A DNA stretch of 64,000 nucleotides from Gordionus sp. m RMFG-2023 (taxonomy: Eukaryota > Nematomorpha > Gordioida > Chordodea > Parachordodidae), in the NCBI RefSeq assembly GCF_954871325.1, contig NC_088776.1:24724508-24788507 (forward strand), in the 5' to 3' direction. A program made the position numbers and the translations under genes. The notes under the pieces were generated by a model. It did not search any database. It was not told the origin of the DNA and worked only from the letters and a program-made list of their open reading frames with translations. This document shows, in pieces, positions 1 to 12,028 of the stretch (within the stretch, counting starts at the first letter, position 1; every line of letters begins with the position of its first letter).

Positions 1-194
1 CATCATCCACTAATGGGTATGCAGAAGAGAGAAAACATGAATTGAAATTTGGAAATATACATATATTGCTGTTTTACATTTTCTTTTGAAAATTCCTGGA
101 CGCTATTAAATTCTCTCCTCTAGCACGAACTTCATCATATTCATAGATTAAATTGATGTTTAAATTGAATTTATTTAGTTTTAGATATTTAAGT

Positions 195-627
195 CATAAA
201 CCTTTATGGGCCTAGATTTTTTGACCAGGCCCACTAGTAAAAAAATTTATGGGCTTAAACCCGGTTCATTAGTATTAAAAAAATTTCTAAGCACATAATA
301 AGTTTCAAAAATCTTGCCCAGGCCGTATCCAAAAATTTAGTTTATTGTATTAAATGAAAATAAGCAATATTTCAGTGTATTTAGACAATCATTTTGTTTG
401 CAGTTCTGCAATTTATCATTATTAAAAGAGAGAAATTGCAATAATTTTTAAGTTATCAACTGTTTTAAATAAACTAAATTTAAATGAAGAATTTTTAGGC
501 CTAAAAAAAGTCTATGTCCTAACCACGCCTAAGGCTCGGGTCGGATCAAACTTCATACAGCCCGCGCAGGGCTCTACCCATACACTGCCCATAAGCTGCA
601 GGCCGGTCTGGTCCATAAAGGTCTCTG
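195..627. mobile_element. Decayed hAT-type non-autonomous element
   Basis: The two ends are imperfect inverted repeats: the left end reads ACCTTTATGGGCC and the right end, read inverted, begins CAGAGACCTTTATGGACC. Islands rich in GGCCC and GGTC lie just inside an otherwise AT-rich core, the same design as the better-preserved copies at 3994-5670 and 32608-37949. No coding sequence is visible and no clear target-site duplication was found, so the exact ends are uncertain. It lies upstream of the SBF exons, probably in an intron of that gene. Confidence 0.45.
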
Positions 628-1061
628 ATCGAGTGTAAAAAAATATTTGTTAAAAATTTGTTTTATTTCACAATATTCGTACCATAATTTATAAATTAAA
701 ATGAAATATAAATTGATTATGTCCAAATCACAAATATTAATAAATAAAAAAATTGTACCCCCCCCCTTTCATCATTTAGAAATTATAATTATAAACCTAT
801 ATTAATCAAATGTTATATTAAAAAAGAAAGCAACATAATTTTTTAAATGTTGTACACCAACTCAGGATTCTTCGAGAGGCTTTAAACTCCGTGGAAAGAT
901 ACAAAACGAGATTTTTTTTATTACCATCTTTTTTTTGGTAACTCTAAATTTGAGACACTTTGAAAAAACTTCAATAATTTATTTTAGCAATTATTTTATT
1001 TTAGAATTTAAAAATAATTAATAATATTAATCCATAGCTCACGCTGATTCACACCTTTCAG

Positions 1062-2635
1062 AGTCCTTTGAAAATAATACATCTTATGAAAAATCGGATG
1101 GCGATAAACCGGAAACAAAATTTGTCGATTTGAAGGACATTTTAAAGCACCTAGAAGACCACAAAATAGAAGAAGATACTGATGATATATTCTTGAGTAT
1201 TCACACAAAATCCCCTTACACGGGGAGTTTAGTGGATAAAAGCGATACATCCTCCATAAACACCTCTGGTAAATTAGTATTTTTAAAAATATTTATGATT
1301 TTTTTTATTATTGATGGACGGATATCATCTCAAGATTAAAATGAATTATATATAAAGGTATAAGCACTCTTAGCACCAGGGCTGGAATTACGTGCAACGA
1401 GTCACACAATAACAATCCTCATTTATCGACCTTTAAAAATTTTAATAATTACAATAATAAATTATCGGAGGATTTTAATGCGACAGATGATACAGGTCAT
1501 GTAAGTCAAGCGACTATATCCTTCACCACTTACCAGGGGTATTTATACAAGAAATGTGGTTCATTAGTCAAAGGTTGGAAACAACGCTGGTTTGTTTTAG
1601 ACGCTGTTGCTTATCAGGTTTATAATTAATACAATCTACTGCCTTTTGTTTCAACTACTATATAACCTCTATTTAACCCTCTTTGCATCTTAGGCTGTTT
1701 TCATTTCGGCATTTTAGGGGAATATTTTAGGCACGTTTGAGATCACTATTTTACTTTATATACTATATTTATTTAAATTAAATTAAAGTTGAGATATTAC
1801 GATAGTTATCAAGACAGGTGCTGCAAGGGTATCATTTCATTAAAAGAAATTGTCTCGGTGTCTCCTTCCAATTATTCTCAATGTATAAATACTCATAGGG
1901 TTATGGATGATAATTGTGTTGGGAATGCAAAATCCTATTTTGACGTAAAAAATTAAATTATGCGTTCTTTTCAATGTTGTAATGTTTTATTAAATTCCAT
2001 AATTTAAAATATTTAAAATTTTGTTTCTCTTTTTTTTTGTTTAGTAAAATTTGATACAAGGAGTTTATTGTTTCTCTGAAGATTAAAAAAAAATCTTAAT
2101 TTTCTATACTATAGCTTAAGTGTATCTATACGATAAACCGTTTTTACTTACCGAACCTTGAACTTTAAAAATATAATCATTTGTACCTCTGAAAAGTTCG
2201 AAAAATTAGTTTGAACTGTAATTTTTTTGATTATTGAATATCAATCGACATTCTTTGTATATGCTTTTTGACATAAACTATAAAAATTCTCCTTATAATT
2301 TGACAAAAGTAAATCTTGAAAATATTTTAATTATACGGCTCAAGGCTCAGTAGTTTTTAGGAAAATATTAAAAATAATTCTTTATTTTATGTTAAAAAAT
2401 ATTGTTAATTTGTTACAATCTATATGATAAATTCCCGAATCATTATTTATACGGGAACCGAGCCGATATTTCGATTTGTATCCCTGTTTAGGCGCGTTTA
2501 TTTAATTTATAGATTTAATCACTAAAATAATATTTATGATTTTAGCTCAAGACTACGAAAAGATTGTACACATTTTTGGCATCTGATGAATATTCAGCCA
2601 AAGAATGGATTCAACAAATATTAAATTGTCTATAA
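1062..2635 (+). CDS. C-terminal exons of SBF1/SBF2-like (MTMR5/MTMR13) pseudophosphatase, PH domain
   Basis: Four exons fit in phase: about 1062-1268 (its 5' boundary could instead be 1038), 1358-1617, 1789-1944 and 2546-2635, ending in TAA. Exons 2-4 encode a C-terminal PH domain: GYLYKKCGSLVKGWKQRWFV at the start, LRYYDSYQDRCCKGIISL next, a final KTTKRLYTFL strand, and the last helix EWIQQILNCL followed at once by the stop. This order, and the stop directly after the PH helix, match the end of SBF1/SBF2 proteins, catalytically dead myotubularins that also carry a DENN domain and act in phosphoinositide and Rab signalling on endomembranes. Exon 1 codes for a low-complexity acidic and Ser/Thr-rich linker. 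The DENN, GRAM and phosphatase-like parts must lie left of the window. A short open stretch near 866-903 could be a further upstream exon but has no convincing donor. Whether it is SBF1 or SBF2 cannot be decided. Confidence 0.85.
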
Positions 2636-2866
2636 AAAAAATTTAAAGCTATATAAGTTTTAATTAGGTGCATATATACTTTATAATGAATACTTTTATA
2701 AATTTAATATATTAACATTTGTAATAATATAGTGTGAATTGTTTGTACTATAGGCTTTTTTTTAGAAAAACAGTATTTTATATTTTTTATACATGTATTG
2801 CATAGTAGAATTGTATTATAGTATAAAAATGTCAATCATGCTTTAAATTATAACATTTAAAATCGC

Positions 2867-2872
2867 AATAAA
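2867..2872 (+). terminator. Candidate polyadenylation signal of the SBF-like gene
   Basis: AATAAA lies about 230 bases after the stop codon, followed by a T-rich stretch. Position and motif fit a cleavage and polyadenylation signal, but AATAAA is common by chance in DNA this AT-rich. Confidence 0.4.
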
Positions 2873-3993
2873 TATTCTTTTTTTCGAATTTTGATGTTTC
2901 TACTAGAGATTCTGCACCACCCTAAGCTTGCGATCCAGGCTAAGAAATAGTTTTAATCCGGGCAACTTATTTTTTTTATAAATAATGCAAATTTTTTATC
3001 TTTCATAAAATATAATTATGTTACGAACCGGGCTGGGCAACCTGAAACTTTTAGAGCAATTAGCTTTTCAATGCAACATAATTATAAGATTATATCTTTT
3101 AATATACAAGTTTATGAATTGTCATTTATGGTTTTTAGCCCTATCAGATTTAGCGAGAAGCTGAGCACTCTCGTCTAATTAAAAAAAAATTGTTGAAGGT
3201 TTTAATCTGAATCATCTACCACTTATGGCTTAAAGCGATGAGGCAGAGTTTAGTGTCAATGAATAAATACTAATTAGAAGTTTACAATTCAACTCGTGTT
3301 GTTAAATGTTACTTTTGAAAAATTATTATTTACAGTTAGTTAAATTTCAAATGCAGGTTTATTTTTTAATGTTCTATAATATAACTCATCATTATATAAA
3401 AATTTTACAAATTTTAATCAAAATAAATTTAAGAAAACACGATTTAAGCAAAGAAATTACCCGGAAAAAAATTACCACATAAATTTGCGTTGAAAAAAAA
3501 TAAAATAATATAGTGTTTGTTCCGAAAAAATATATAAATACCACAATATAATATTTATTATTCATAAAAATTTGAGCTTAATAATTTTTAATTTAACTTT
3601 AACAATAAACTTTTTTCAAAGTTTCTACAGTAAACCTTATGTAAGTAGGTCATTATTTTTAATAAACAGTCATTTTAATTTGGAAAATCATATTAAACAT
3701 AATAAATTAGAAATTTAATTTTTTTCATAAGTACCTAGTTACCGTTATTTTTTTACAATATGTAACTAGACGAGCTTTAAATTAATCTGCATTCATTTTA
3801 TATATTAAATTTAGGGCGTCAATTTCCAGTAAAGCATTTTAATTGAAATTACGAAGGAAAGAATCGCTGCAGCCTTTCAAATACCTTTATTTTCGATTTT
3901 ACAACAAAAAAGATAAATCTTATTATAGATAAAATAAATATAATGACTGGAAATCAATTGATATTACACGCTTAAGCAATAAGTACCCCGTGT
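2873..3993. other. Intergenic, no gene seen
   Basis: AT-rich DNA with stops in all frames. No splice-consistent coding stretch, RNA gene or element ends were recognised. Confidence 0.5.
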
Positions 3994-4350
3994 TAGTGAT
4001 CTAATCGTGCCTAATTTTTCAAGCCTGGCCCGAACCCGAAATATTTTTTAAAAAGTTTTGCCGGCCCGAACCCGAATTTTTTTTTAAAAAAATTTACCAG
4101 TCCAGCCAAATTTATTTAAATTATAGAAATTAATTTTTATAATTACTCAAAATAAAAGATATATGTTATAGGCTAGTTTCTATAAATAAAATCAAATATT
4201 TTTATTTACATTGAAAATTCAACATAAAATTGATAAATTTAGATATATTAAAAAAATTTCCAAAGCCCGACCCGGTCCGAATTTTTTTAAAAAATATTAG
4301 CCCGAACCTAATTTCTTTTTTTAAAGATAGGCATATTTTTGCAGATCTCT
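3994..4350. mobile_element. hAT-type non-autonomous element, copy A of the GATCTGCA/GGCCCGG family
   Basis: The left end is AGTGATCT and the right end GCAGATCTCT, so the termini are inverted. Just inside are GC-rich runs (GCCCGAACCCGAA-like) separated by oligo-A/T. The flanks CCCCGTGTT and CCCCGTGCT form a near-perfect target-site duplication of about 8 bp, the length made by hAT transposases. No coding capacity. Confidence 0.7.
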
Positions 4351-4541
4351 ACCCCGTGCTATTAAACTTAAATGACCATTCAAGCTTTATGCTTATACCA
4401 GACTTGAATTGGCAGAAATATTTCTGGGCAAGTCATTTCAAATGATTCATGCCTTGCAAATCAAAAATATTACCATATACAGAGCATAAATATTATTAAA
4501 AGAAGCATGCAAGTTATTCAATCCTTTAAGGATATTCATAA

Positions 4542-4983
4542 TAGTGATCTGCATCGGGCCTAATTTTTCAAGCCCGGCCCGGCCCGAAATTTTTTTAGAA
4601 AAGTTTTGCCTCCGGTCCGAACCTGAAATTTTTTTAAAAGGTTTTGCCGGCCCGAACCCGAAATTTTTTTTAAAAAAATTTACAGACCCAGCCCAGCCCT
4701 AATTTATTTAAATATAGAAATTAATCTTTATAATTATTTAAAATAAAAGATATATGTTATATGTCGTTTAGTTTCAATAAATAAAATCAAATATTTTTAT
4801 TTTACATAAAAAATTCAATATAAAATTGATAAATTTAGATATATTTAAAAAAAATCTCAAGGTCCAACCCGACCCGGCCCGAATTTTTTTTAAAATATTA
4901 GGCCCGGCCCGAACCCGATTGTTTTAAATTGAATTAGGCCCGGCCCAAGCCCGATCGGGCCGGGTCTAACTTTGCAGATTCTA
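4542..4983. mobile_element. hAT-type non-autonomous element, copy B of the GATCTGCA/GGCCCGG family
   Basis: It begins TAGTGATCTGCATCGGGCC and ends with the inverted equivalent around TTTGCAGATTCTA. It is flanked on both sides by an exact 8-bp duplication, ATTCATAA (4534-4541 and 4984-4991), diagnostic of hAT-type insertion. The centre is AT-rich and non-coding. It lies 190 bp from copy A. Confidence 0.8.
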
Positions 4984-5234
4984 ATTCATAATAGGCAATG
5001 ACTTGAATTTTTATAATTCAAATATTATGTAAAATATTTAAGGTCGCTCGATTCAGTAACTAAATTTATATTAAAAAATTTATCAACACTTGTAATATTA
5101 AATTCAAATCTATTTATAACTCCCTGCAAGCCCATGCCAATGAGGAACAAGGGGGTTATAGTTACCTTATTCAATAAATTATTTGTATTTTACTATATAA
5201 TATATGCTTAAATATTAGGTTAATGATAGTCATT

Positions 5235-5670
5235 AGTGATCTGCATCGGGCCTAATTTTTCAAGCCCGGCCCGGTCCGAAATTTTTTTAAAAAAGTTTTG
5301 CCCCGGCCCGAACCCGAGATTTTTTAAAATAATTTTGCCGGCCCGACCCGAAATTATTTTTGAAAAAATTTACCAGCCCTGCCCTAATTTATTATAAATA
5401 TAGAAATTAATTTTTATAAATAATTAAAAATATATGTTATATAGCGTCTAGTTCCTATAAATTAAATCAAATATTTTTATTTTACATAAAAAATTCAACA
5501 TAAAATAGATATATTTAAAAAAAATTCTAAGGCCCGGCCCGAATTTTCATAAAAAATATTAGGATCAACCCAGCCCGAGCCCGTTTTTTTTAAAAAATTA
5601 GGCTCGAACCCGGCCTGAAGCCCGTTTGGGCCAGACCAGGTACGGGCCAGGCCTATTTTTGCAGATCTCT
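5235..5670. mobile_element. hAT-type non-autonomous element, copy C of the GATCTGCA/GGCCCGG family
   Basis: It begins AGTGATCTGCATCGGGCC and ends TTTTTGCAGATCTCT. The flanks TAGTCATT and TAGTTATT are a 7-of-8 target duplication. It shares long internal stretches with copy B, including the interior around AAATATTTTTATTTTACAT, so the three copies in this 1.7-kb stretch are one family. Non-coding. Confidence 0.75.
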
Positions 5671-5785
5671 TAGTTATTACCTTAAGGTAATACCTATAAA
5701 ATATGTATTTTGTTTATTTTTCATTTAGATAGACACTACCAAATTTATTTATAATTATAATATATATTTGAAAAATCGTGATTGT

Positions 5786-5960
5786 TGGAAAGACTCTTGT
5801 GGCCTATTCGGCAAGAGCGTCGCTTACCAATCCTATGGTTATGTATAGGTTCGAAACTCAGCAATAATCATGTTTTTTTCTTAATCTAACTTAGTGGTTC
5901 CGTCCTTGGAGGGATGATATATAGGAAGCCGGACTTGACCATATGTTAAATAATAAGGGA
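5786..5960 (+). mobile_element. tRNA-derived SINE
   Basis: A tRNA-like head has an A-box-like TGGCCTATTCGG at 5800-5811 and a B-box-like GGTTCGAAACT at 5849-5859, at tRNA-like spacing. A T-run follows, then a GC-richer body (around GTGGTTCCGTCCTTGGAGGG) unrelated to tRNA. The head lacks a clean acceptor stem, so a SINE with an internal Pol III promoter is likelier than a working tRNA gene. The 3' border is a guess. Confidence 0.5.
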
Positions 5961-8662
5961 CTTATTACATTTTAATAAATTTTGGTCGTTATCTAGCAAA
6001 TTTGGTTGGTATTTAGAAAATTGCCGTAGTTTAGTTGACTTGGTAGTGACTATCATTCGCCTAAATATTAGCTATCGTATATTAAGATGCTTATACGCTA
6101 ATCAATTTGAAAATATAAATAAAGGTTAGGGGAAAATTGAAGTTTATAAAGGACCGCAAATTCATTTGCACCTTTTTGCCCAGGGCCCACTATAATCTTA
6201 GCATGACCCTGCTTCCCTGGAAAATGTAATATAGGCGGCTAATGAATATCCTTAAAAATGAAGGTAATATAACTTGATTAAATGTTAACAAAATTGATAT
6301 AGAGATTCTTTCTGGTATATCCTTTATCAGAAAAGAATTTACTGATAAGCTAAATATGTCATTTGGTGAAAATAAATAAGAATTTGCCGAAGATTCAAAT
6401 TAAAAGAATATGTAACAATTGTCCGATTATTTTAAAAATTAATATCGTGCTTATGATTTTAATTTATTTAAAGATTATCCTACTTTAAAGATGAAATTCA
6501 TAAAGTATAACACTATCTTCCACCGCATCAGTTAAAATACTTTTTAGTATGGATAAAAATGTGATTACGAATAAACTGAGATATCTTAATGATGAAAATT
6601 CAAGAATATTTTATTAATAAAAATTAACAATAATATTTTACATGAATAAAATATCAATGTATAAAAATGCTTGGATCTCTTCGCAATTTGAGTTTTTAAC
6701 GATATATTTTTGACATTATGCACACATGTTAATAATAAAAATATCATGGGTAAATTGTATCTGTATCTTGATATATATTAGCAATGTATATGTTAACATT
6801 ATATTTAAGTATCTTTTAACAACTCTAGTTTCTACCCCAGATGAAAATTTTATCTTTCATGACTAGATTAAAAACAATTTCTATAAATTTGCTTTTTATT
6901 AGAGGTATAATGACATTGAATTGGCTCATAAATTAATTATAAATATTTGTTGGTGTTTTTCCTATGATAATTATGGATTATATGATAAATGAAACAGTAT
7001 ATGTCATGGTGGGATGTGTCATTAAATATTTTCTTAATCAAAATGATATATTAGTATAAATACTAAAAAAAAATTATTTAAAATTCTATGTCTATTTAAA
7101 AAGCAAGAAATTTTAATATAATTTTAATTAAATAACTTATATCTAGAAAAATTGTGTCGTTTTAATAACCTAATTTTTTTATATAACCTACTTTAATTTT
7201 ATTTTATGTAATTAAAAAAAAGTTGCTATTTCCGATTATTAAGTAATTTGCAATTTATTTTAATATGTATAAAATCATTTATGACATTCAATAAAATTAC
7301 TCGTATGTTGAGTAAAATAAAAATGAAAAAACCGGAGAAATATTTTTTTCTAATTATATCCACCAACATTTTATTTCTAATTTTTTAATTACAATTATAC
7401 ATAAAACCTATCAAAAATCAATTAAATATCCAAATTAAGCCCCATACCCTAAAGAAAGAGTATTTAAAAAAAGAAGATAAAATTAGGCAGGATGCTGACT
7501 TCTGTAATGATTTTTTTTATTAGCAAAATAATTCTTTTTGTACCTTTGAGATTAACAGATAATCAATTTAAAACTTATTAAATTAAAAAATGTTAATTAG
7601 ATAAGATAATATTTAAAAAAATGTGAGGGTTATAAAATGATAGTAATAAATATCCAACAAAATTGTTAGATTATATTTTCTATTAGATTAAAGCAGAAAT
7701 AAGCAAAAAGTAGCGTTTGTTTTTATCATATGAGTTTTTCCGGAAAAAACAACTTTAATTTTATTTTTATATTTATTTTTAGAAGAAAAAATAATAAAAA
7801 TAAATTTAACCAGGAATTTTATTACTAATGAACTCCGATGTAAGAGAAACAAGTCCAAAAATATGAACTTAATTAATTTTAAATAATTTGATTAAAAGCA
7901 GCAGGTCAAATTTTATATATATTAACGGTGAATAATTAACATTCAGTATTTTATACGAAATTTTATAATTATTTCTACCAATATAAAATTAATATTTATT
8001 TGGTTATTGATCAGTAAAAAAAATATGATTAAAAGTAATATGTTCAGGATAAAAAAAATGGCATATGATAGAAGCCAATGAGCATCATATGAATTACCTT
8101 TTGTAAATTTCTCATATCGATTGGTGATCAAAGAGTTATAAATATGTCCCTGTCACGGGTAAAGTTTCTGCTGGAAGCCTTGAACGAGTTTAGAGTAAGT
8201 AAGGTTAAAATTTGGATAGTTTAACTAAAACTCCTAGGTAAATTGCTAATTGTGCCCAAGATTAAATAGTAATATCTTAGATGATGAAAAATTTTAGATA
8301 AAAGAATTTAAAGTTTATAAATATACTCAACCGTTTAGTCATGTCATTGTAATAAATGTACTTTAACTCAAAGCAAATAATATAATATTATTTAATCGTG
8401 TTATGGTTCTACATCTCTGCTAGAAGAAGAAGAAATTAAAAACATGTTTCATAGAAAAAAAAATCTCAAAACAATGTCATCTAATTTTCATAATATGATC
8501 GGCATTTTACGAATAAGAGATTTGATGAATCATAATATAATAAAAGAATTAGGAATACTGCAGGGTAGTGATAATTAAGTCATTTTAGCTGATATAATAA
8601 ATTTTCGATGTAAAAGCGGTATCGCTATGCAAAATATTTTGAATCCGGTTCTATGACTGACT
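5961..8662. other. Intergenic, no gene seen
   Basis: AT-rich sequence without a supported coding exon or RNA gene. A few short open frames look like chance. Confidence 0.45.
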
Positions 8663-8892
8663 ATAGAAAAATTGGTTATAAATTACAATTAATTAACCCT
8701 TTAAAGTACTGCTAGCTAATTTGACGACATCATTAACTTGCGTTATTTTGTAACCACTAAGAACGCTTAATGATTTAATAGAAAAATTGGTTATAAATTA
8801 CAATTAATTAACCCTTTAAAGTACTGCTAGCTAATTTGACGACATCATTAACTTGCGTTATTTTGTAACCACTAAGAACGCTTAATGATTTA
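8663..8892. repeat. Perfect 115-bp tandem duplication
   Basis: Two head-to-tail units, 8663-8777 and 8778-8892, look identical base for base by eye. Each contains TTAACCCTTTAAAGTACTGC. Identity in such AT-rich DNA implies a recent duplication or an assembly repeat. No coding sense. Confidence 0.85.
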
Positions 8893-9065
8893 ATTTGACA
8901 TTACAATATAATTATATAATTTCGATCGTATTTTATTAATTCTCAGATTAATATAGGCTTATGCTTGTATTTTATTGCATTCTCACTTTTCCTCATTTTT
9001 ATGTTCCGATTTTGGTCAAATTATAAACATTCTATTTCTTATAAAATCTGATAATATTTATTATA

Positions 9066-9269
9066 ATTAGTGTTGTTAAAGGCTCGATTTTTAAAAACTG
9101 CTAATCCAATATTTTAGCCAAAAAATATTATGCTAACCCGGCAATTTTACTCAAAGATGGTAGATGGGTTATGACATTTATTAACGAAATCTCTAGGCTT
9201 GCGTAGTATTTTTTGGCTAAAATATTGGGTTAGCCGTTTTTAAAAATCGAGTCGTTTAACAAGACTAAT
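9066..9269. mobile_element. MITE with about 65-bp terminal inverted repeats
   Basis: The left end ATTAGTGTTGTTAAA and the inverted right end ATTAGTCTTGTTAAA match. The match continues for about 65 bases, through CTCGATTTTTAAAAAC and CCAATATTTTAGCC, around a unique centre of about 70 bp. The GTTGTTAAA terminus resembles the hAT ends at 50249 and 50392, so it may be a non-autonomous relative. No clear target duplication. Confidence 0.65.
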
Positions 9270-10497
9270 CATAATGCTTAGCATTTTTATTCTTAAGAAC
9301 ATAATTTTTGTGTGAAGGGGCCTATAGATGCCATATAGTATTATCTTTTTATAAATTTAAAATTAAACTAGAAATTTTCCATCTAAGGAATATATAAATA
9401 AAGAATTTATTTAAAAAAATTTTTTCACTCATTAAAAAAAAGTTGGACTTTTAAAGAGTTAAAAATATAAAAGAAAATGTTTATAAATTATTGAACCCGT
9501 AATAAATCTCTATCAAAACAAGATATTATTTCTTGAATATAACAATCAAAATATTATAGAATCTAATTATATGTAGTCGTAGAATATATTTTGTATAGTT
9601 AATAGAGATCTCTGAAAATTTATTTATACATAAAATTTTTTAGGCCAGACAATTTATACATATAAAACCAGACAGTTCCTCGCAAGTTGATTTCGATGGC
9701 ATTTATGCTATTATTTGAATTCAAACTAATATTATGTTTATACTATTTTATTCGAAAATAAATTACAATATGTTTATCTTTGTATTTTACTTTAAGGGCT
9801 CTCTAATAAAAATAATAAATTTATAAATAATATTGTAAATTCACAAAATATTAAACAAGTTATATATGAAAAGATTCCATTACAAATATAAAATACAGAC
9901 ATCATACATCGATTTATGAAAGGGTTCTTGTAAGAAATAGATAACCATAGAGGAGAAATATAAAAGCCTTAGATATTGGGAAAAAAATTAGATTTAGATA
10001 TTAAAAATGTTCTTGCCGAAATACTCGTGGTGGGTCCAGACTTTTCTTAACGGGCGAGAAATTAAAAATATACCGGGTTGACAAGTCATGCCAGGTTTCT
10101 CTAATACTTACTATTATATTATACCAAATAAATTTAACATAGAAACATATAATCACCCTTTATTTTTTAAAATTTTATTTTTAAAATTTTATTTTTTAAA
10201 TTTTTTAAAATTTTTTTAAAATTTTTAATTTTAATTTAATAAATTCTTAATAAACGCTTAATTTTTATGTTTTAAATTTATTATAAATAATAATAGATAT
10301 ACACATTTGATTATTTTTATATTTATTAAATAAATTTTATATTATTTTGCATTTCCTAGAAGTTGTCTAGTTTGTCATATTCCATTTTATAAAAATATAT
10401 ATTTCTCATTTTCAATATGAATTTCACACCACCCAAAAAAAGGGAGTTATTAATTCAAACGTATCATGATATTGACTCAAAAAATCAAAAAAAAAAC
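9270..10497. other. Intergenic, no gene seen
   Basis: AT-rich, including a low-complexity stretch near 10160-10240 made of TTTTAAAATTTT-type repeats. No gene recognised. Confidence 0.45.
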
Positions 10498-11523
10498 TAA
10501 AAAGATATTGTCCGACCAGATTCATCGAAAGACAGGAGTCGGTGAAAGTTTTTATTGAACTATATGATGTTGTCTTTGCAGCACTAGAATTTTATATATC
10601 AAGCAAGGAAAAAGATTCAGCAGATGCCAAAAATCTTTTGCAGGCTATTATTAAGCCACAGTTTTTTATTTCAATTCAATGTGTTTATTTTTTATTTAAT
10701 TATACATATGATTTTAGCAAAATGCTACAAAAAAGTGATTTGGATTTAAGGGAGATTATGAATAGAGCAAAGGATATTGTTGAAATATTAACAAATATCA
10801 GAGAGAATGTGGATGAAAAATTTCATGAAATATATGAAAAAGTAAAGGAGATTGCTAATATGTTTGGAATTGAAATTTTTAAACCTAGAGTAATCTCTAG
10901 ACAATCCAATCGATCAAATATTGATGCATCTAGAGTAATCTCTAGACAATCCAATCGATCAAATATTGATGCATCTACGATTGAGGATTTTTATAAAATC
11001 ATTTTTATTCCCCTTATTGATACATTTTAATTTCAATTAAAAGAAAGATTTATTAGTCATAATTATATTTTAAAAAGCTTTTATTTTCTTTTGCCGGTTG
11101 AGTCTAAACTGTTGATTACACTTGAAACACGAGAGGATATAAAAAATCTCAGAATTTTATGCTGATGATTTAGTAGGTTCATATGATAAGTTACTTTGTG
11201 ATGTCGAATTTTGGTATAAAAATCTTGACAGAATAGGGTATTCTTTGAGACCAAAAAATGCTCTGCAGGCCCTTTCCATGTGTAATTGCATTTTAGATTC
11301 CCTGCCTAATATCTAAACATTATTAATTATTTTAGCTACCTTGCCAATTAGTACCTGCACTAATTAAAGGTCTTTTTCAACTTTAAGAAGGTTAAAAACT
11401 TATTTAAGAAACACAACCGGTGAAAAACGTTTAAATAATATTTATAAGGAGATTATTTTAGATAAAAATTTGATTCTAGATGAATTAGCAAAATCTCAGA
11501 GAAAAGTAGATCTCTCTTTTTAA
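10498..11523 (+). pseudogene. Broken ZMYM1-type hAT transposase, middle and C-terminus
   Basis: From 10503 the frame reads RYCPTRFIERQESVKVFIEL, the CPTRW-like motif of ZMYM1/DUF4371 hAT transposases, and stays open to 11030. After frame breaks come a short stretch reading ILATLPISTCT, then RSFSTLRRLKTYLRNTTGE at about 11362-11420, the hAT C-terminal dimerisation domain. The N-terminal RNase-H part is missing, and at least one stop separates ILATLPISTCT from RSFST. A 45-bp in-frame duplication lies at 10885-10974. The gene is dead. The related element at 62728-64000 carries the opposite, N-terminal portion. Confidence 0.75.
10885..10974 (+). repeat. 45-bp tandem duplication inside the dead hAT transposase
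   Basis: Two identical units, 10885-10929 and 10930-10974, encode RVISRQSNRSNIDAS twice. The duplication keeps the frame open. Intact relatives normally have this PR-x-x-x-RQ-x-x-RxN segment once. Confidence 0.85.
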
Positions 11524-11879
11524 ATTCAAATCAAAAAATAACAATAAAATTTAATTAGTTTTAATATATAATCAATTTTATTTTGTAAAAAAAGTATTAT
11601 TTATAAGATAATATATCATATTTTTTTCATTATTTGCATAAGAATTACACATATTTTATATAATTGTAAAAAATTACTTTTTTTTTAAATAGAGTCTTTA
11701 TACATTATAATTTTTAATATTAAAATCTGTATTATATAAAATATCAACATTTTGAAAATATTAACATTTTGAAAATATTTTAATTAATAAAAATATATAC
11801 ATGATTAAATAAAGGAATGTTAAATATATAATAAAATACCCTAAAATTCTGTTATATGAAAATATAAAACAATTTTAAC

Positions 11880-12028
11880 AAATCCAAAAATATAAGCAAT
11901 TAAGTGTTCAAAAAAAATGGGAGGTTTGGGGGGCGTGTTCAAAAAAATGGGAGGTTTTGGAGGCGAAGCCCCCCAACAATTTTTAACCCCCCCCCCCCCC
12001 CCATGATAAAATCCTGGCTACGACACTG
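11880..12028. mobile_element. Right terminus of a hAT element with a poly-C tract
   Basis: The sequence ends in TATCATGGTTTT-type DNA followed, read inverted, by CAGTGTCGTAGCCAGGATTT, a typical CAGTGGCGTAGCC-like hAT terminus. A run of about 17 C and a duplicated GGGAGGTTTTGG-like motif lie just inside. It is the natural right end of the dead transposase at 10498-11523. No matching left end was found. Confidence 0.6.

Noticed and set aside
5786-5860. Functional tRNA gene
   Set aside because: No clear seven-base acceptor stem, and a SINE-like body follows.
7943-8131. Short membrane-like minus-strand frame
   Set aside because: Hydrophobic Ile/Leu/Phe/Asn-rich frames are expected by chance in this AT-rich DNA, and no splice or family support exists.
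11986-12002. Poly-C runs (also near 30661, 38136 and 62745) as sequencing errors
   Set aside because: They occur repeatedly just inside hAT-like termini, so they look like part of those elements, although their exact lengths may be unreliable.
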